Shown here in pieces: positions 1 through 9,263 of a stretch of DNA of 64,000 nucleotides. The position numbers were made by a program, and so were the translations under genes. Every line of letters begins with the position of its first letter. The first letter of the stretch is position 1. The stretch is from Andrena cerasifolii (taxonomy: Eukaryota > Arthropoda > Insecta > Hymenoptera > Andrenidae): contig NC_135122.1 in assembly GCF_050908995.1 (NCBI RefSeq), positions 1-64,000 on the forward strand, in the 5' to 3' direction. Under the pieces are notes generated by a model. It had not been told where the DNA came from and ran no database searches. It saw nothing but the letters and a program-made list of their open reading frames with translations.

Positions 1-260
1 CTGATTTTATTCTCTAAAAGTGAGACTCGGTTTCTTTGTGCTGTTCGGTATAGCTTACAACGAGTAAAAGTGCAGTGCGCAGGTTTATTGTCAAACTCTC
101 AGTTAATAAACTAAAAAGACCGGTCGTGATACTCGTGCTGGTGAAAAATCTACTTACGCTAAATTAAACCTAGCTACAATTACCTTAAACCTACTTAAAG
201 CTACCTTATAAAGAGTTAAAACTAAACTAAGAACTATTTTAACCACTAACAGATATTTTT
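1..260. other. LTR-like non-coding sequence at window edge
   Basis: No coding signal is visible. The stretch contains an AATAAA-like motif near 107-113 and a run of short TTAA/CTAA-rich phrases similar in style to the end of the solo LTR at 10079-10595, so it may be the 3' part of another LTR. Its left side lies outside the window and cannot be judged. Confidence 0.3.
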
Positions 261-695
261 ATGGCTCCAGCTATAGAACATCAAATTTATTTAACATCCG
301 GAATATCTTTCATGAACACTGACATCGAATATCTTGACAAATTATGCAAAACCCATGCAGGAATAACAATTTGTAAACAAACGCAGCCAATCCATAATAG
401 AAACTCTAAAACCGACTGCCACAGCGAAATCATTAATTTTCAATCTAGAATAGAACATTGTCAAATTGTTATTTACAAAATAGAAGACATTAGCTTCATA
501 CCTTTAAGAACGAATAACGCATATATAGCAATACCCAAAGAACCAATTTCAGTCGACACTATATGTGACACAATACACAGTAGAAGAACTATAAATGGAC
601 CTTCTATCATTAGAACAAACACCTCATGCGATATATTATATAATGATGAACACATGCGTATCGGAGAATCCAAAATCACTATCCAATATGAAGTA
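261..695 (+). pseudogene. F-type envelope-like gene, 5' fragment (errantivirus-like LTR element)
   Basis: An open frame of about 145 residues before the LINE insertion shows the cysteine spacing expected of the ectodomain of baculovirus-F/errantivirus envelope proteins (several Cys separated by 10-30 residues, an L/I-rich backbone). After the LINE and one copy of the 13-bp duplication are discounted, the same frame resumes at 5588, so this is the upstream half of one gene. The amino-terminal part of a full envelope protein, including any signal peptide, is not present to the left, where LTR-like sequence is found instead. Assignment to the F-type family is by pattern only. The copy is defunct: split by the LINE, and frame-broken further on at about 5747. 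Confidence 0.5.
683..695. repeat. 13-bp target-site duplication of LINE-A (copy 1)
   Basis: CCAATATGAAGTA here is repeated exactly at 5575-5587 and brackets the minus-strand LINE. This defines the element ends as 696 and 5574 and shows it inserted by target-primed reverse transcription into the envelope-like gene. Confidence 0.9.
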
Positions 696-888
696 GTAGT
701 AGTAGTCTTTATTGCGTCCCCTCGGGGTTTACAATCCTCTTACACACTTACATCTACAAAACCTTATTAACTATCCGCTCTTAAATCTACTTCAACTTAT
801 TCCGCTCGCCCGCTCGCTCTCTCGCCCCCGCCACGCACGCACGCACGCCTCGCCCGCCCCTCCCTCCTCCTCCCCTCTTCCGTCCCTA

Positions 889-3800
889 TCATCCGACTCC
901 CGCTTCCGCTCGCCTCCTGTCACTCTCATTCCTTAATCTTCCATTCCTCCACTCCACCCCCCTTCTTTCTTCCACCCTCCTCATCCAGTCCTCCCCACCT
1001 CCTTCGTCACTCAACACCTCCCTTACCACTTCTTGCCACCCCCTCCCCTCCCCCCAGTCCGCACACACCTCCCACACATGTTCCCATGTCTCTGACTCCC
1101 ATCCACACACCCTGCACTTCCTCTCCTCCTCATCCCCCAGTACCTCCCTCCCCTCATCTCATTCCCCAGCCTAAATCTTGCCACTCGCCTCCACCTGCTT
1201 TCACCCCACCCCCTCTTCAAATACCCCGGCATCCCCACCCCTTTTACCATTCCATACCACCTATTGTATTTTGATTCCCTAATCCTCTCCCATCTATTCG
1301 CCTCCTCCAACCTCCTTCCCCTACAGACCAACTCTTCCCCCCTCAATTCCCCCTTTTCCCTCACCCGTTCCACATCCCCCACTGTCCACCCCCTCTCCTC
1401 AAAAAACCCTTTCCTCTCCTCCTCCCATCCCCCCAGCACCTTTCCCCTTCTCGCCCTACCCTTTATCTCTTCCCAACATTCCCTCGCCAGTTCTCCCCCT
1501 TGTCCCTCCTCCAACTTCCTCTCATACGTCCACGCCCTCATCCCCGCCCTTCCCCTCATCATGTCCCGCTGCAGCTCCTCCCTTACCAAATACCCCGGTG
1601 TGTACCAATCCACCCCTAACACCCATTTCAAGTATCTCTCCTGCAACCCTTCCACCCTGTCCCTTTCCTTCCATCCCCATATCTCCACTCCATACCCCAC
1701 CATCGCCCACACCAATCTATCATATAACCATACCCTTCTCCCCCAATCCTTCCCAAACTTCCTCTTCCCAATACCCCACACCTGCTCCATCACCGCCGCC
1801 GCTTTCCTGACCCTATCCCTTACATGGGCCTCCTGCCCCCCATTCGCCATCACGGTATAACCCAGATACTGAAATTCCCTCACCTCCTCTACCTCCTTAC
1901 CTTTCCACCTCCAAGCCACCTTCCTCCACCTCCCCCCCCCCTTTCCTACACCTCATTATTTTTGATTTTCCTACATTGAGTTGTAGCCCTTTTTCGTCCA
2001 TGTATTTTTGCAACCTCGCCATCATGCCCTTCATACCCTCCTCATCCTCCGCCACCACCGCTACATCGTCGGCATACGCCAACGTATACACCTTTTTCCC
2101 CCCCAATCTCACCCCTCCCCAACCACCCTTTTCTAGCTCCTCATCTAAGTCCGCCAAAAGCAGCGTAAACAAGCTCGGGCTCAGTGGGCAACCCTGCCTT
2201 ACTCCCCTAGCAGTCCAGAACTCCCTCCCCATCTCGTCTCCCACCTTCACCCTACACACCGTTTCCTTCAGTACCTCCTCGCATCTCTCTACCAGTCCCT
2301 CTCTCACTCCCCTCTTCCTCATCGCCTTCACTAATACCTCCCTGTCCACCGAGTCAAAGGCCGCCTTTAGGTCGATGAAGAACACTATCATCCTTCTGCC
2401 CTTCCTTGTCACCTGTCTATTTATCAAATAATTTAATACATAGATGTTATCTATACAACCCCTTCCCCTCCTAAAGCCGGCCTGACTCGGTGGCAACAAC
2501 TTCTTCCCCTCCACCTCCTCTCTCAACCTCTCCGCCAACACAGAAGCGTACACTTTGTACGCCGTCTGCGTTAGCGTCACCCCCCTATACTCTTCCACCC
2601 TCTTTCCGGTCCCTTTCTTAACCACCGGAACCTCCACCCCTTCCTTCCATTCCTCCACCCATCCCTCCCCCATCCACACCCTATTACAGATATCCCAAAG
2701 CCACTCCTGCACCTCTTCCCCCCCATACTTCCACACCTCGTTTACTATACCATCCGCCCCTCCTGCCTTCCCATCCTTCAATTTCCTCACCACCCTTCTC
2801 ACCTCCTCCTTACTTAACTCCCCCTCCTCGTCCTCCCCCCTCCTTCTTTCCCCCCTTTTCTCACCCTCCACTCTACTCCTCCCAATAACCCCCTAAAATA
2901 GTCCTCCCACTCCTCCATTTTTATCCCCTCCTCCACCCTCCTCCTTTTTCTCCTCTCACTATTTACTATTTTCCACACCTGCCCTTCTGTCTTCACCCCC
3001 TCCACCTCCTTCTCCCAACTTTCCACCTCCATCTTCTTTTTCCCCTCACACATAAGCTTATACTCCTTTTTCCTTCTCCTATACTCTTTCCCATCTCCAC
3101 CCTCCCTCCTCCATCGCCTCAACTCCCTTCTTATCTCCCCTTTCTCCTCCCTACACTCCTTATCCCACCACCCCTTCCGTCCTCCCCTCTCCCCTCCTTG
3201 CCCCTCCTTCCCTATCACCCCTTTTATCCTATTCCTCAACTCCCCCCATTCTTCCTGTATTCCCCTGATCCCTCCCTCTCTCTTACCGAATAACCTAATG
3301 AATTCCTGGCCCCTTTTTCTCCCCCCAACCCCTCCCTACCTTCCCCTTCCAGCCATACTACCACTGGGTGATGATCCGAATCCACCCTTTCAGCCACTTC
3401 CAATCTCTCCACCCTCTCCCTCGTGTCCTCATTCCCCAAAACATAGTCAATGACCGTGTTCCCTCTTCCTCCTGTGTATGTCCACTCCCCCTCCTCGTCC
3501 CCCTCCATGCTTCCATTCAATATCCCCCAGCCCCTCTCCTCCAGGAAGCTACACATCCTCCTCCCCTCACCATTCACCTCTCTGTCCTTCGACCTCCTAC
3601 TTTCCAATCCCCTCTCTTCCTCATCTCCCCCCAAATCTCCCCCCTTCGCTCCCCGTCCTGGCGTTAAAATCTCCCCCTATCACCACCCTCACTCCCTCCT
3701 CTCTCCCTTCTACCCACTCCTTTAACTCCTCCAGCTTCCTCTGTAAGTCCTTATTCACGTACACTCCCACCACTCTCCACCACTCCCCCCCCATCTTCAC

Positions 3801-4106
3801 CTTCTTCATCATTATCCCCTCCTTCTCCCCCCCGTCTTCCTCCCTTATTTCTAGTCCCTTCCTGACCCCTATTATCATTCCCCCCATTGCCCTCCCTCTC
3901 TTACTCTCTCTCTTTGCCCACTGCTTCTCCCACACATACCCATTTGGCAACTTGTTTCTCACCCTCTCCGAGTCTCTTTCCTCTACCCACGTCTCGCATA
4001 ACACCATCACATCCCATTCTTCCAAACCCTTCCGGAACTCCACATCCTTATTCTTCACCCCCGCCACATTCCAAAAGGCCACCTTATATCTTCCTTCCCT
4101 TGCCAT
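889..4106 (-). pseudogene. LINE-A ORF2: AP endonuclease, reverse transcriptase, zinc finger (frameshifted)
   Basis: Reading from 4106 downward, the first block (4106-3621) is an APE-type endonuclease start with the FWNVAG, CETW and GGDFNAR motifs. The endonuclease continues in another frame (3634-3236), ending with a DSDHHPVV block. A linker (3239-2814) leads to the reverse transcriptase (2871-1897) with KDGKAGG, QAGFRRGRG, FIDLKAAFD, GVRQGCPLSP and the catalytic YADD. The thumb and C-terminal region is at 1919-1023, and a CCHC-like finger (C-x2-C ... H ... C) lies near 1080-1110. Five blocks lie in shifted frames, so four or five single-base indels separate them, several beside long C runs. 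The product would be the nicking and reverse-transcribing enzyme of the element. Clade is not assigned; the ORF1 type is L1-like and the tail I-like. Confidence 0.85.
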
Positions 4107-5226
4107 ATCCCCTCCCCCTCTTAGTCTTTCTCCCCCCCTCCTTTCCCCCCTTCCCGTTTCCCTGCTCTTCCATCCATTTCTCGCCTATTTCATCCCACCT
4201 CCTCATCCTCCCATTCACCCACATTTCCATGTATCCTACCTGCACATTCATCCCCCTCCTCCTCTCCCCCTCTGCCTCTCTTTCTATCTTCCACTTCCCT
4301 CTCCTCTCCTCCTCCGCGAGGTCGTCCTCAATCCTCTCCTTCCCGTCCTTCAACTTTTTCCTCGCCTCCATTACTTTCCTCTTCTCCTCCCTTCCCGCCA
4401 ACTTCACTATCACCATTCCTCGTCCATCCTCTCCCACTCTTCCTATCCTTGCCACTTCTTTCATACCCACCCCCTCCAGCCCCATACTCTCCCACAGCTT
4501 CTTCACTCCCTCCTCCACCTCTCCTCCCTCCCACCTCAATCCCCTTATTACAACGTTATTCCTCCTTCCCTCTCTCTCCTTTCTATCCTGCTTTACTTCC
4601 AGCTTTCTCAGCCTCAGCTTCCATTCCTCCACCTGACCCTCCTCCACCCCCTCCTTACCCTGTCCTCCTCCCTTCTCCCAGCTTTCTATCTTCTTCATCA
4701 CTTCCACTATCCTTCTGTCCCTTCCTTCTAACTTTTCTAACTTTTCCTCAATACCTTCCCTCCTCGCCTTCTCTTCCCTCATCCACTGCTCCCACTTCCT
4801 TCTTTCCCCTCTCCACTCCTCCTCCACCCTTCTTCTTTCCTCCCTTTCTTTCCTCATCTCCTCTTTCATCTCCCTTATCTCCCTTATTAACTCCATCATC
4901 ACTCCTTCCATTCCCCCTCCCCCCTGCTCCTCCCCCTTTTTATACCCTTTTATTGGTGACCTTTCCGTTTTCCCGCTCTTCTTAAACCCTCCCCTCCCCT
5001 CTCTCTCTACGCTCCCCACCTCCTCCTCTCTTTCTCTCTTTTTTCCCCCACCACTCTCTAAGCTCCCCACACTGCTCCCCACACTACTGCCACTGTCCTT
5101 CCTAGTCCTTTCCTTTAACATTTCGCTCCCCTTTTCTTTCCCCACACCTTTCCTCCCTTCTCCATCCACCTGCCCTTCTCCCCCGGACCCCCCAGCCACA
5201 TTCCCGCCGATCTTCCCTTTAAACAT
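4084..5226 (-). CDS. LINE-A ORF1: coiled-coil RNA-binding protein
   Basis: This intact frame of 380 residues starts at the ATG at 5226. It opens with a Gly/Ser/Lys-rich tail, then a long Glu/Arg/Lys-rich heptad region (about residues 100-205) that should form a coiled coil. This is followed by an RRNNVVIRGL-type block (about 215-230) and a basic C-terminal domain, the layout of L1-type ORF1 proteins (coiled coil, RRM-like, C-terminal domain). No CCHC knuckle is seen. It overlaps the start of ORF2 by 23 bases in a different frame, consistent with reinitiation-type translation of ORF2. Its expected role is to bind element RNA as a trimer or oligomer. It is the only unbroken gene of this LINE. 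Confidence 0.75.
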   Translation of the reverse strand: MFKGKIGGNVAGGSGGEGQVDGEGRKGVGKEKGSEMLKERTRKDSGSSVGSSVGSLESGGGKKREREEEVGSVEREGRGGFKKSGKTERSPIKGYKKGEEQGGGGMEGVMMELIREIREMKEEMRKEREERRRVEEEWRGERRKWEQWMREEKARREGIEEKLEKLEGRDRRIVEVMKKIESWEKGGGQGKEGVEEGQVEEWKLRLRKLEVKQDRKEREGRRNNVVIRGLRWEGGEVEEGVKKLWESMGLEGVGMKEVARIGRVGEDGRGMVIVKLAGREEKRKVMEARKKLKDGKERIEDDLAEEERRGKWKIEREAEGERRRGMNVQVGYMEMWVNGRMRRWDEIGEKWMEEQGNGKGGKEGGRKTKRGRGYGKGRKI

Positions 5227-5574
5227 TCTCTTCTCTCCTTATCCCCTTTTCAAAACTTCCCGCCTTCTCTACCAGCACCGTTACCTCCTGTCCTCTCCGA
5301 CAGGTGTCACCCCTGTCACTTCTCCTAGTCCTTTCCCGCCACTCTTCTCTCACCTCTGACACCTAACCTCCAAACCTTCTCTTCTCCTTTCTATATCCCT
5401 TTCACCCTCACTCCCAGCCCTTTCCCTCTTATCCCTGTCTCTTCCACACCTCTCCCTCCACCTCTACACTCGCGCTCTACTCTCCCTTTCACTTTCTCTC
5501 CACACTTACCCTACACCACTATACCACTCACAATTCGCACTACTTTCACCCAACGCGACCGGAAACGGAAGTCC
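5227..5574 (-). other. LINE-A 5' untranslated region
   Basis: Non-coding, C/T-rich on the plus strand. It lies between the ORF1 start codon and the element's 5' end, which is fixed by the target duplication at 5575. It should hold the internal promoter of the LINE; no specific motif is recognised. Confidence 0.6.
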
Positions 5575-5587
5575 CCAATATGAAGTA

Positions 5588-6080
5588 AATAGTAAAACAT
5601 TAGAGTTGAAAACAAATGATAGTTATATTCACTTAATTGAGAAAATAGAAAACACACCTAAAATCTTGAGCCCATTACAAGGTTATAAGACCACTATAGA
5701 TAAAATAGATAGTGAAATTGGAAGCTTAAATATGGAACATAGAATTTAGGGATATGAAATATTGGGGACTAACAACGCTTCCGGTACTAGGATATATGGC
5801 ATTAGCCATAATGATTATATACATACTTAATAAAACAGGAATATTCGAATGTATAAAGAAATGTATACCAACTACACTATGTATCAACATATTCTGTAAC
5901 AAGAACGAAACTGTAGTAACGCACAACACCAGCCCGACTATAAGTCCACCGATACCAACCACACCGCCAGTCAACATATATACACCAACGCTCAGCTCAT
6001 TCCCCGATGACGAAGAAGATATGAGAGTCAACATCCGGCCCACGACAGTACGCTTCTCCAAGCTCATGAAAGGAACTTAG
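5588..6080 (+). pseudogene. F-type envelope-like gene, 3' fragment with transmembrane segment
   Basis: This continues the frame of 261-695 for about 53 codons to an in-frame TAG at 5747-5749. The remainder is readable one frame over, from about 5730 to 6080. The second part contains a hydrophobic membrane-spanning stretch (about 5790-5840), a Cys-rich juxtamembrane cluster, and a Pro/Thr-rich acidic cytoplasmic tail ending at 6080, as expected for the C-terminus of an insect retroviral envelope. It is followed after 25 bases by a polypurine tract and the LTR. The gene is inactive: LINE insertion plus this frameshift. Confidence 0.5.
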
Positions 6081-6097
6081 AGGACCAAGTCCAATCT

Positions 6098-6110
6098 AAA
6101 AAGGGGGGAA
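6098..6110 (+). promoter_or_regulatory. Polypurine tract of the LTR element
   Basis: An A/G-only run ending in GGGGGGAA lies immediately before the LTR start TGTGACCC, the usual priming site for plus-strand DNA synthesis. Confidence 0.7.
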
Positions 6111-6423
6111 TGTGACCCAAAATTTCCCTTATCTCCATAGATAGGATCAGATAACAATAGTTATCATCTACACACAGCCTACTCATCGAATATCTTTCAA
6201 ATACCGGACAGCAATAGTCATCATTTGCACACAGCCTACAACCTCCAGCACACTCATCGAATATCTTCTAGATATAAATACGGACTCTTCAGAAGACCAG
6301 GCAGTCTGAAAGAGAACTCCGAACATATAACATTGTACTTATACTGATTTCTTGTAATAAAAGTATCTGTAGATACGTCCACAGAATTCAATTCTTGTTT
6401 ATATTCTTTTATCAAGAATTACA
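6111..6423 (+). repeat. 3' LTR of the errantivirus-like element
   Basis: It starts TGTGACCC directly after the polypurine tract and ends ...ATTACA. A TATA-like TATAAATAC (about 6276) and an AATAAA signal (about 6356) are in the right order for U3-R-U5. Downstream sequence immediately becomes Polinton polB coding sequence, so this end marks the junction. A TTAC at 6424-6427 is a candidate 4-bp target duplication, but its partner is outside the window. Confidence 0.75.
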
Positions 6424-6847
6424 TTACAATATATACGAGACCATGAAACACAATATCGATAGATTCGATACAAGCGATTATCCTATCGGCAATACATATG
6501 ATATGCCGCGCTTAAATAAGAAGGTTCCGGGGCTGATGAAGGACGAAAATAGTGGGATGATAATGACCGAATTCGTAGGTCTTAGAGCGAAAATGTATGC
6601 ACTCCGCGTAGATGGCAAAAAAGATACGAAAAAGGCGAAAGGCGTCAAAACCAACGTCATAGCCAGAACGATAACTTTCGACGACTACGCGCAGTGTTTG
6701 CAAAAGGAGATCGAAATGGTTCGCAGGCAATCATGCATACGATTGAAATTGCACAAAGTGTACACAATTTCGGAATCCAAAATCGCTCTAAGTCCATACG
6801 ATGACAAACGGTACATCGTACTCGATTCAACTGACACGCTGCCCTAG
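6424..6847 (+). pseudogene. Polinton DNA polymerase B, C-terminal fragment
   Basis: The frame gives about 140 residues matching the conserved tail that follows the palm and thumb of Polinton/Maverick protein-primed family-B polymerases. It carries a FDTSDYP block, LNKKVPGLMKDE, a MTEFVGLRAKMYA block, the KKAKG motif, and a C-terminal IALSPYDDKRY segment near the stop at 6847. The catalytic domains are missing because the LTR element ending at 6423 has inserted into the gene; they would lie left of the window. The enzyme would replicate the element using a terminal protein. This fragment cannot act, but it orients the Polinton: polB on the plus strand at its left side. Confidence 0.85.
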
Positions 6848-6953
6848 GGACAGTATAGAATACCATTGTAAAATAAAAATTATTGTATTTATTAACTCGT
6901 TCTTATAAATAGCGGAATTATATAAAATAAAATTGTTCACACATGTATATATA

Positions 6954-7754
6954 CAGGGTGTCCCACTAAGGAGTGGACAGCGCGATATCTCTTAAAGTAT
7001 TGTCGATAAAAATATAAAAAAAATAGGGAATTGCATGGTTCGAGGTGGCCCATTTATTAGCGCGAACGAATTTTGTTTTCGATTATTATTTTAAAAGATA
7101 CGATGGTCAAGTTCGGTTTTTCAAATGGAACTATTTTTTTTTTGAAGACCTGAGTTGATAGTGCGTTCCAAGACAAATTCAATAAGCTTTAATGTATACA
7201 CTTTATTTCCACTGGTTTTTAAGATATTGCGCTTGCAAATTTACTGATTTTCACTGCAAGAAACCCCTCTGGAATGGCAAAAACCGGGGGCGGTCTTACT
7301 GGCGCCACGGGTGGCACTGCCTGTTGAAATGGATACTTACCTGCCAAAGGTCTACGCCAGAAATGGCAGGCCCAAAGGCTGGACAATTCTTTTCCGTCAG
7401 AAATGCTACTTAGATAGGTACATCTGCGGTATCGAGAAGCGCATCGTTACTTTTATTTCGCACTTGCTGCTACGCTCGGATGGCCGGTTCTTTTGTGAGG
7501 GATGTAAATCCGATTGGTTCTGATACAATCTGCTCCCTATGGTTGAAATTTAGTCTAGCAACTTTCACTCCTCCTAACCTAACCAATCCAACTTGCATCC
7601 CTCCCGATATCTTTTAAAATAATAATCGAAAACAAAATTCGTTCGCGCTAATAAATGGGCCACCTCGAACCATGCAATTCCCTATTTTTTTTATGTTTTT
7701 ATCGACAATACTTTAAGAGATATCGCGCTGTCCACTCCTTAGTGGGACACCCTG
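6954..7754. mobile_element. TA-flanked palindromic DNA transposon, copy 1 (801 bp)
   Basis: Inverted termini CAGGGTGTCCCACTAAGGAG extend for more than 100 bp on both sides and are flanked by TA dinucleotides (6952-6953 and 7755-7756), the signature of Tc1/mariner-type insertion. The inside carries a reading frame starting MYTLYFHWFLRYCA that recurs twice in the copy at 50558-51623, but it is part of the repeat arm and resembles no transposase. It is therefore a non-autonomous element. It lies between polB and integrase of the Polinton without breaking either. Confidence 0.8.
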
Positions 7755-7842
7755 TATATATATATTTTATATATTTATTTTATTGAATCATGTATCATTG
7801 TATTTTACAATACATTATTTTTTTTATCCATGAATTGTGTGA

Positions 7843-8739
7843 TTAGTCACACCCCAGCCACTTGACATATACATTATCCCCCTTTCTGCGCAGCACTTTT
7901 TCCACTAAATACACATCAGGATCGGTGACGCGTTGCAGCTCGTGTTCATAGAATCCTCCGGCAACGGGTTTTCCACAGGAATCGACGAGCAGATACGTCG
8001 CGGGATTAGTTGCCTGTACTTTGGCTATCTCGAACACCTCCGTTGTCCAATTCGGTGTATAACCTTTATCGAAGATGGTTTTAAATTTGCTCACGCGCAC
8101 AAACTCACCCAACTCGAATCTCGCTGGAGCAGCGATCTTTATGTTGCTGTATACGGTGGCGAGCAGCTTGTCGGCGATCGCAGGGGTAACATCGCAAGGA
8201 CGCATTCCGATGGTTCTATATTTTCGCGCGTTATACTCTGCAAGTAGACGCGATAGCGAATCGGTCCATCTATAGGTCCCATTGAGCGTAAACAGTTTCC
8301 ACATATTGTTCTTCAAAGTTCGATTGAAACGTTCTACGACGGAGGCCTTCATCACCGAATACGTCGAATAATGATTAATGTCGTGCTTTTTCAAGAGTTT
8401 CTGCACATCGGTGTTGTAAAATTCTTTTCCTTGATCGGTTTCCAAATTTTTCGGATATCGATCTCTAAATATCTTTGCAAACGCTTTAGTCACCTCAGCG
8501 CCACTTTTAGTCTTGAGCGGCAACGCCCATGCATACTTGCTCAACACATCGATGACGGTGAGTATGTAGTGGTGACCCTGGTTGAATCGCGAGTATGGAC
8601 GCATTTCTACAATGTCAGCTTGCTACAGATCGTCGTATCCACGCACTATGACGCGCCTCCGAGGAAAATGTCTTCGAGCTGGAGCGTGCAATTCCTCCAC
8701 AAGTTGTAGCTTCTTGTGGCCATAGTTTTCTTCACTCAT
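7843..8739 (-). pseudogene. Polinton retrovirus-like integrase with C-terminal chromodomain (one nonsense codon)
   Basis: The frame runs from an ATG at 8739 to 7843. The N-terminal portion (8739-8626) ends in a TAG at 8623-8625, just before a QAD block that supplies the first catalytic Asp; relatives usually have Trp at this position. Downstream 253 residues are open: rve core with VIDVLSKYAWALPL, the second Asp in TDQGKEF (about 8436) and Glu in VVERFNR (about 8332), then an SH3-like region and a chromodomain (EKVLRRKGDNVYVKWLG) near 7850-7915. The product would insert the excised Polinton DNA into the genome; the chromodomain would guide it to modified histones. It starts a minus-strand group of genes that diverges from the plus-strand capsid group. 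Confidence 0.88.
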
Positions 8740-8817
8740 GGATTTCTTAAATGGCTGCATGTTTGATCGCAGATGTATCTTTGCCACGAATGATGCGATA
8801 ATTATCGTGTACGTGCA

Positions 8818-9252
8818 TTATGTGCTCTCCACCGCCCCAAGGAAATTCTTGACAAGTTCAACCGTCTCGCATGATTCTCCTTCACATTGTTGCTGCGGGA
8901 TAGGATTCAATGCTTGCGATATCTTTTGAACGCTGTTTTGCAACGTCAGCATATCTCTCTGAAACGCGACCAGCTTCATCTCTAATTCTTCCTGCTGCTC
9001 TCTCAAAAGTTTAATGCTCTTTTTCACATATAGTTTATTAACGGCATCTGTGTCGGCCACCGGCTGAGCTACGCGTCGTATCTTGCGCGATTTTGCATCA
9101 AAGTCGGCACCGGTCACGCAAAGAGCGTTATCACGCATATAATTTCGAAGCATGCCGCTCCATTTGTAATAGTCCATTGTAGCTGCTCCACTCTTCTCGA
9201 GCGATACCCCAAATTTGTTGATCGGCATCTCGACGCATACAGTGCACATCAT
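8818..9252 (-). CDS. Conserved Polinton protein of unknown function, coiled coil
   Basis: 144 residues, intact, with two adjacent ATG codons at its start. The N-terminal half has an MDYYKWSGMLRNYM block; the middle has a DTDAVNKLYV motif reminiscent of tail- or fibre-attachment segments. Residues about 75-115 form a Leu/Glu/Lys/Gln heptad pattern that predicts a coiled coil. It lies between integrase and the next minus-strand gene (gap 11 bases to 9264), so it is probably co-transcribed. An oligomeric virion or DNA-associated protein is a guess from the coiled coil only. Confidence 0.6.
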   Translation of the reverse strand: MMCTVCVEMPINKFGVSLEKSGAATMDYYKWSGMLRNYMRDNALCVTGADFDAKSRKIRRVAQPVADTDAVNKLYVKKSIKLLREQQEELEMKLVAFQRDMLTLQNSVQKISQALNPIPQQQCEGESCETVELVKNFLGAVEST

Positions 9253-9263
9253 CGGCGTGTGGT

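Larger units (their letters stand above)
696..5574 (-). mobile_element. LINE-A, complete non-LTR retrotransposon with two ORFs
   Basis: The element reads on the minus strand: 5' untranslated region 5227-5574, ORF1 4084-5226, ORF2 about 889-4106, 3' region 700-888 ending in an (ACT)n/(GTA)n short tail next to the target duplication. A simple-repeat tail instead of poly(A) is typical of I-like and some related clades. The minus strand is extremely purine-rich (G/A), so the plus strand is C/T-rich and yields many spurious Pro/Ser-rich frames. Both ends are intact, so this is a full-length insertion; the ORF2 breaks are discussed separately. Confidence 0.88.

Noticed and set aside
2555..4985. Long plus-strand Pro/Ser-rich reading frames opposite LINE-A
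   Set aside because: They are the complement of a purine-rich coding strand, have no motifs, and vanish when the minus-strand EN/RT genes are recognised.
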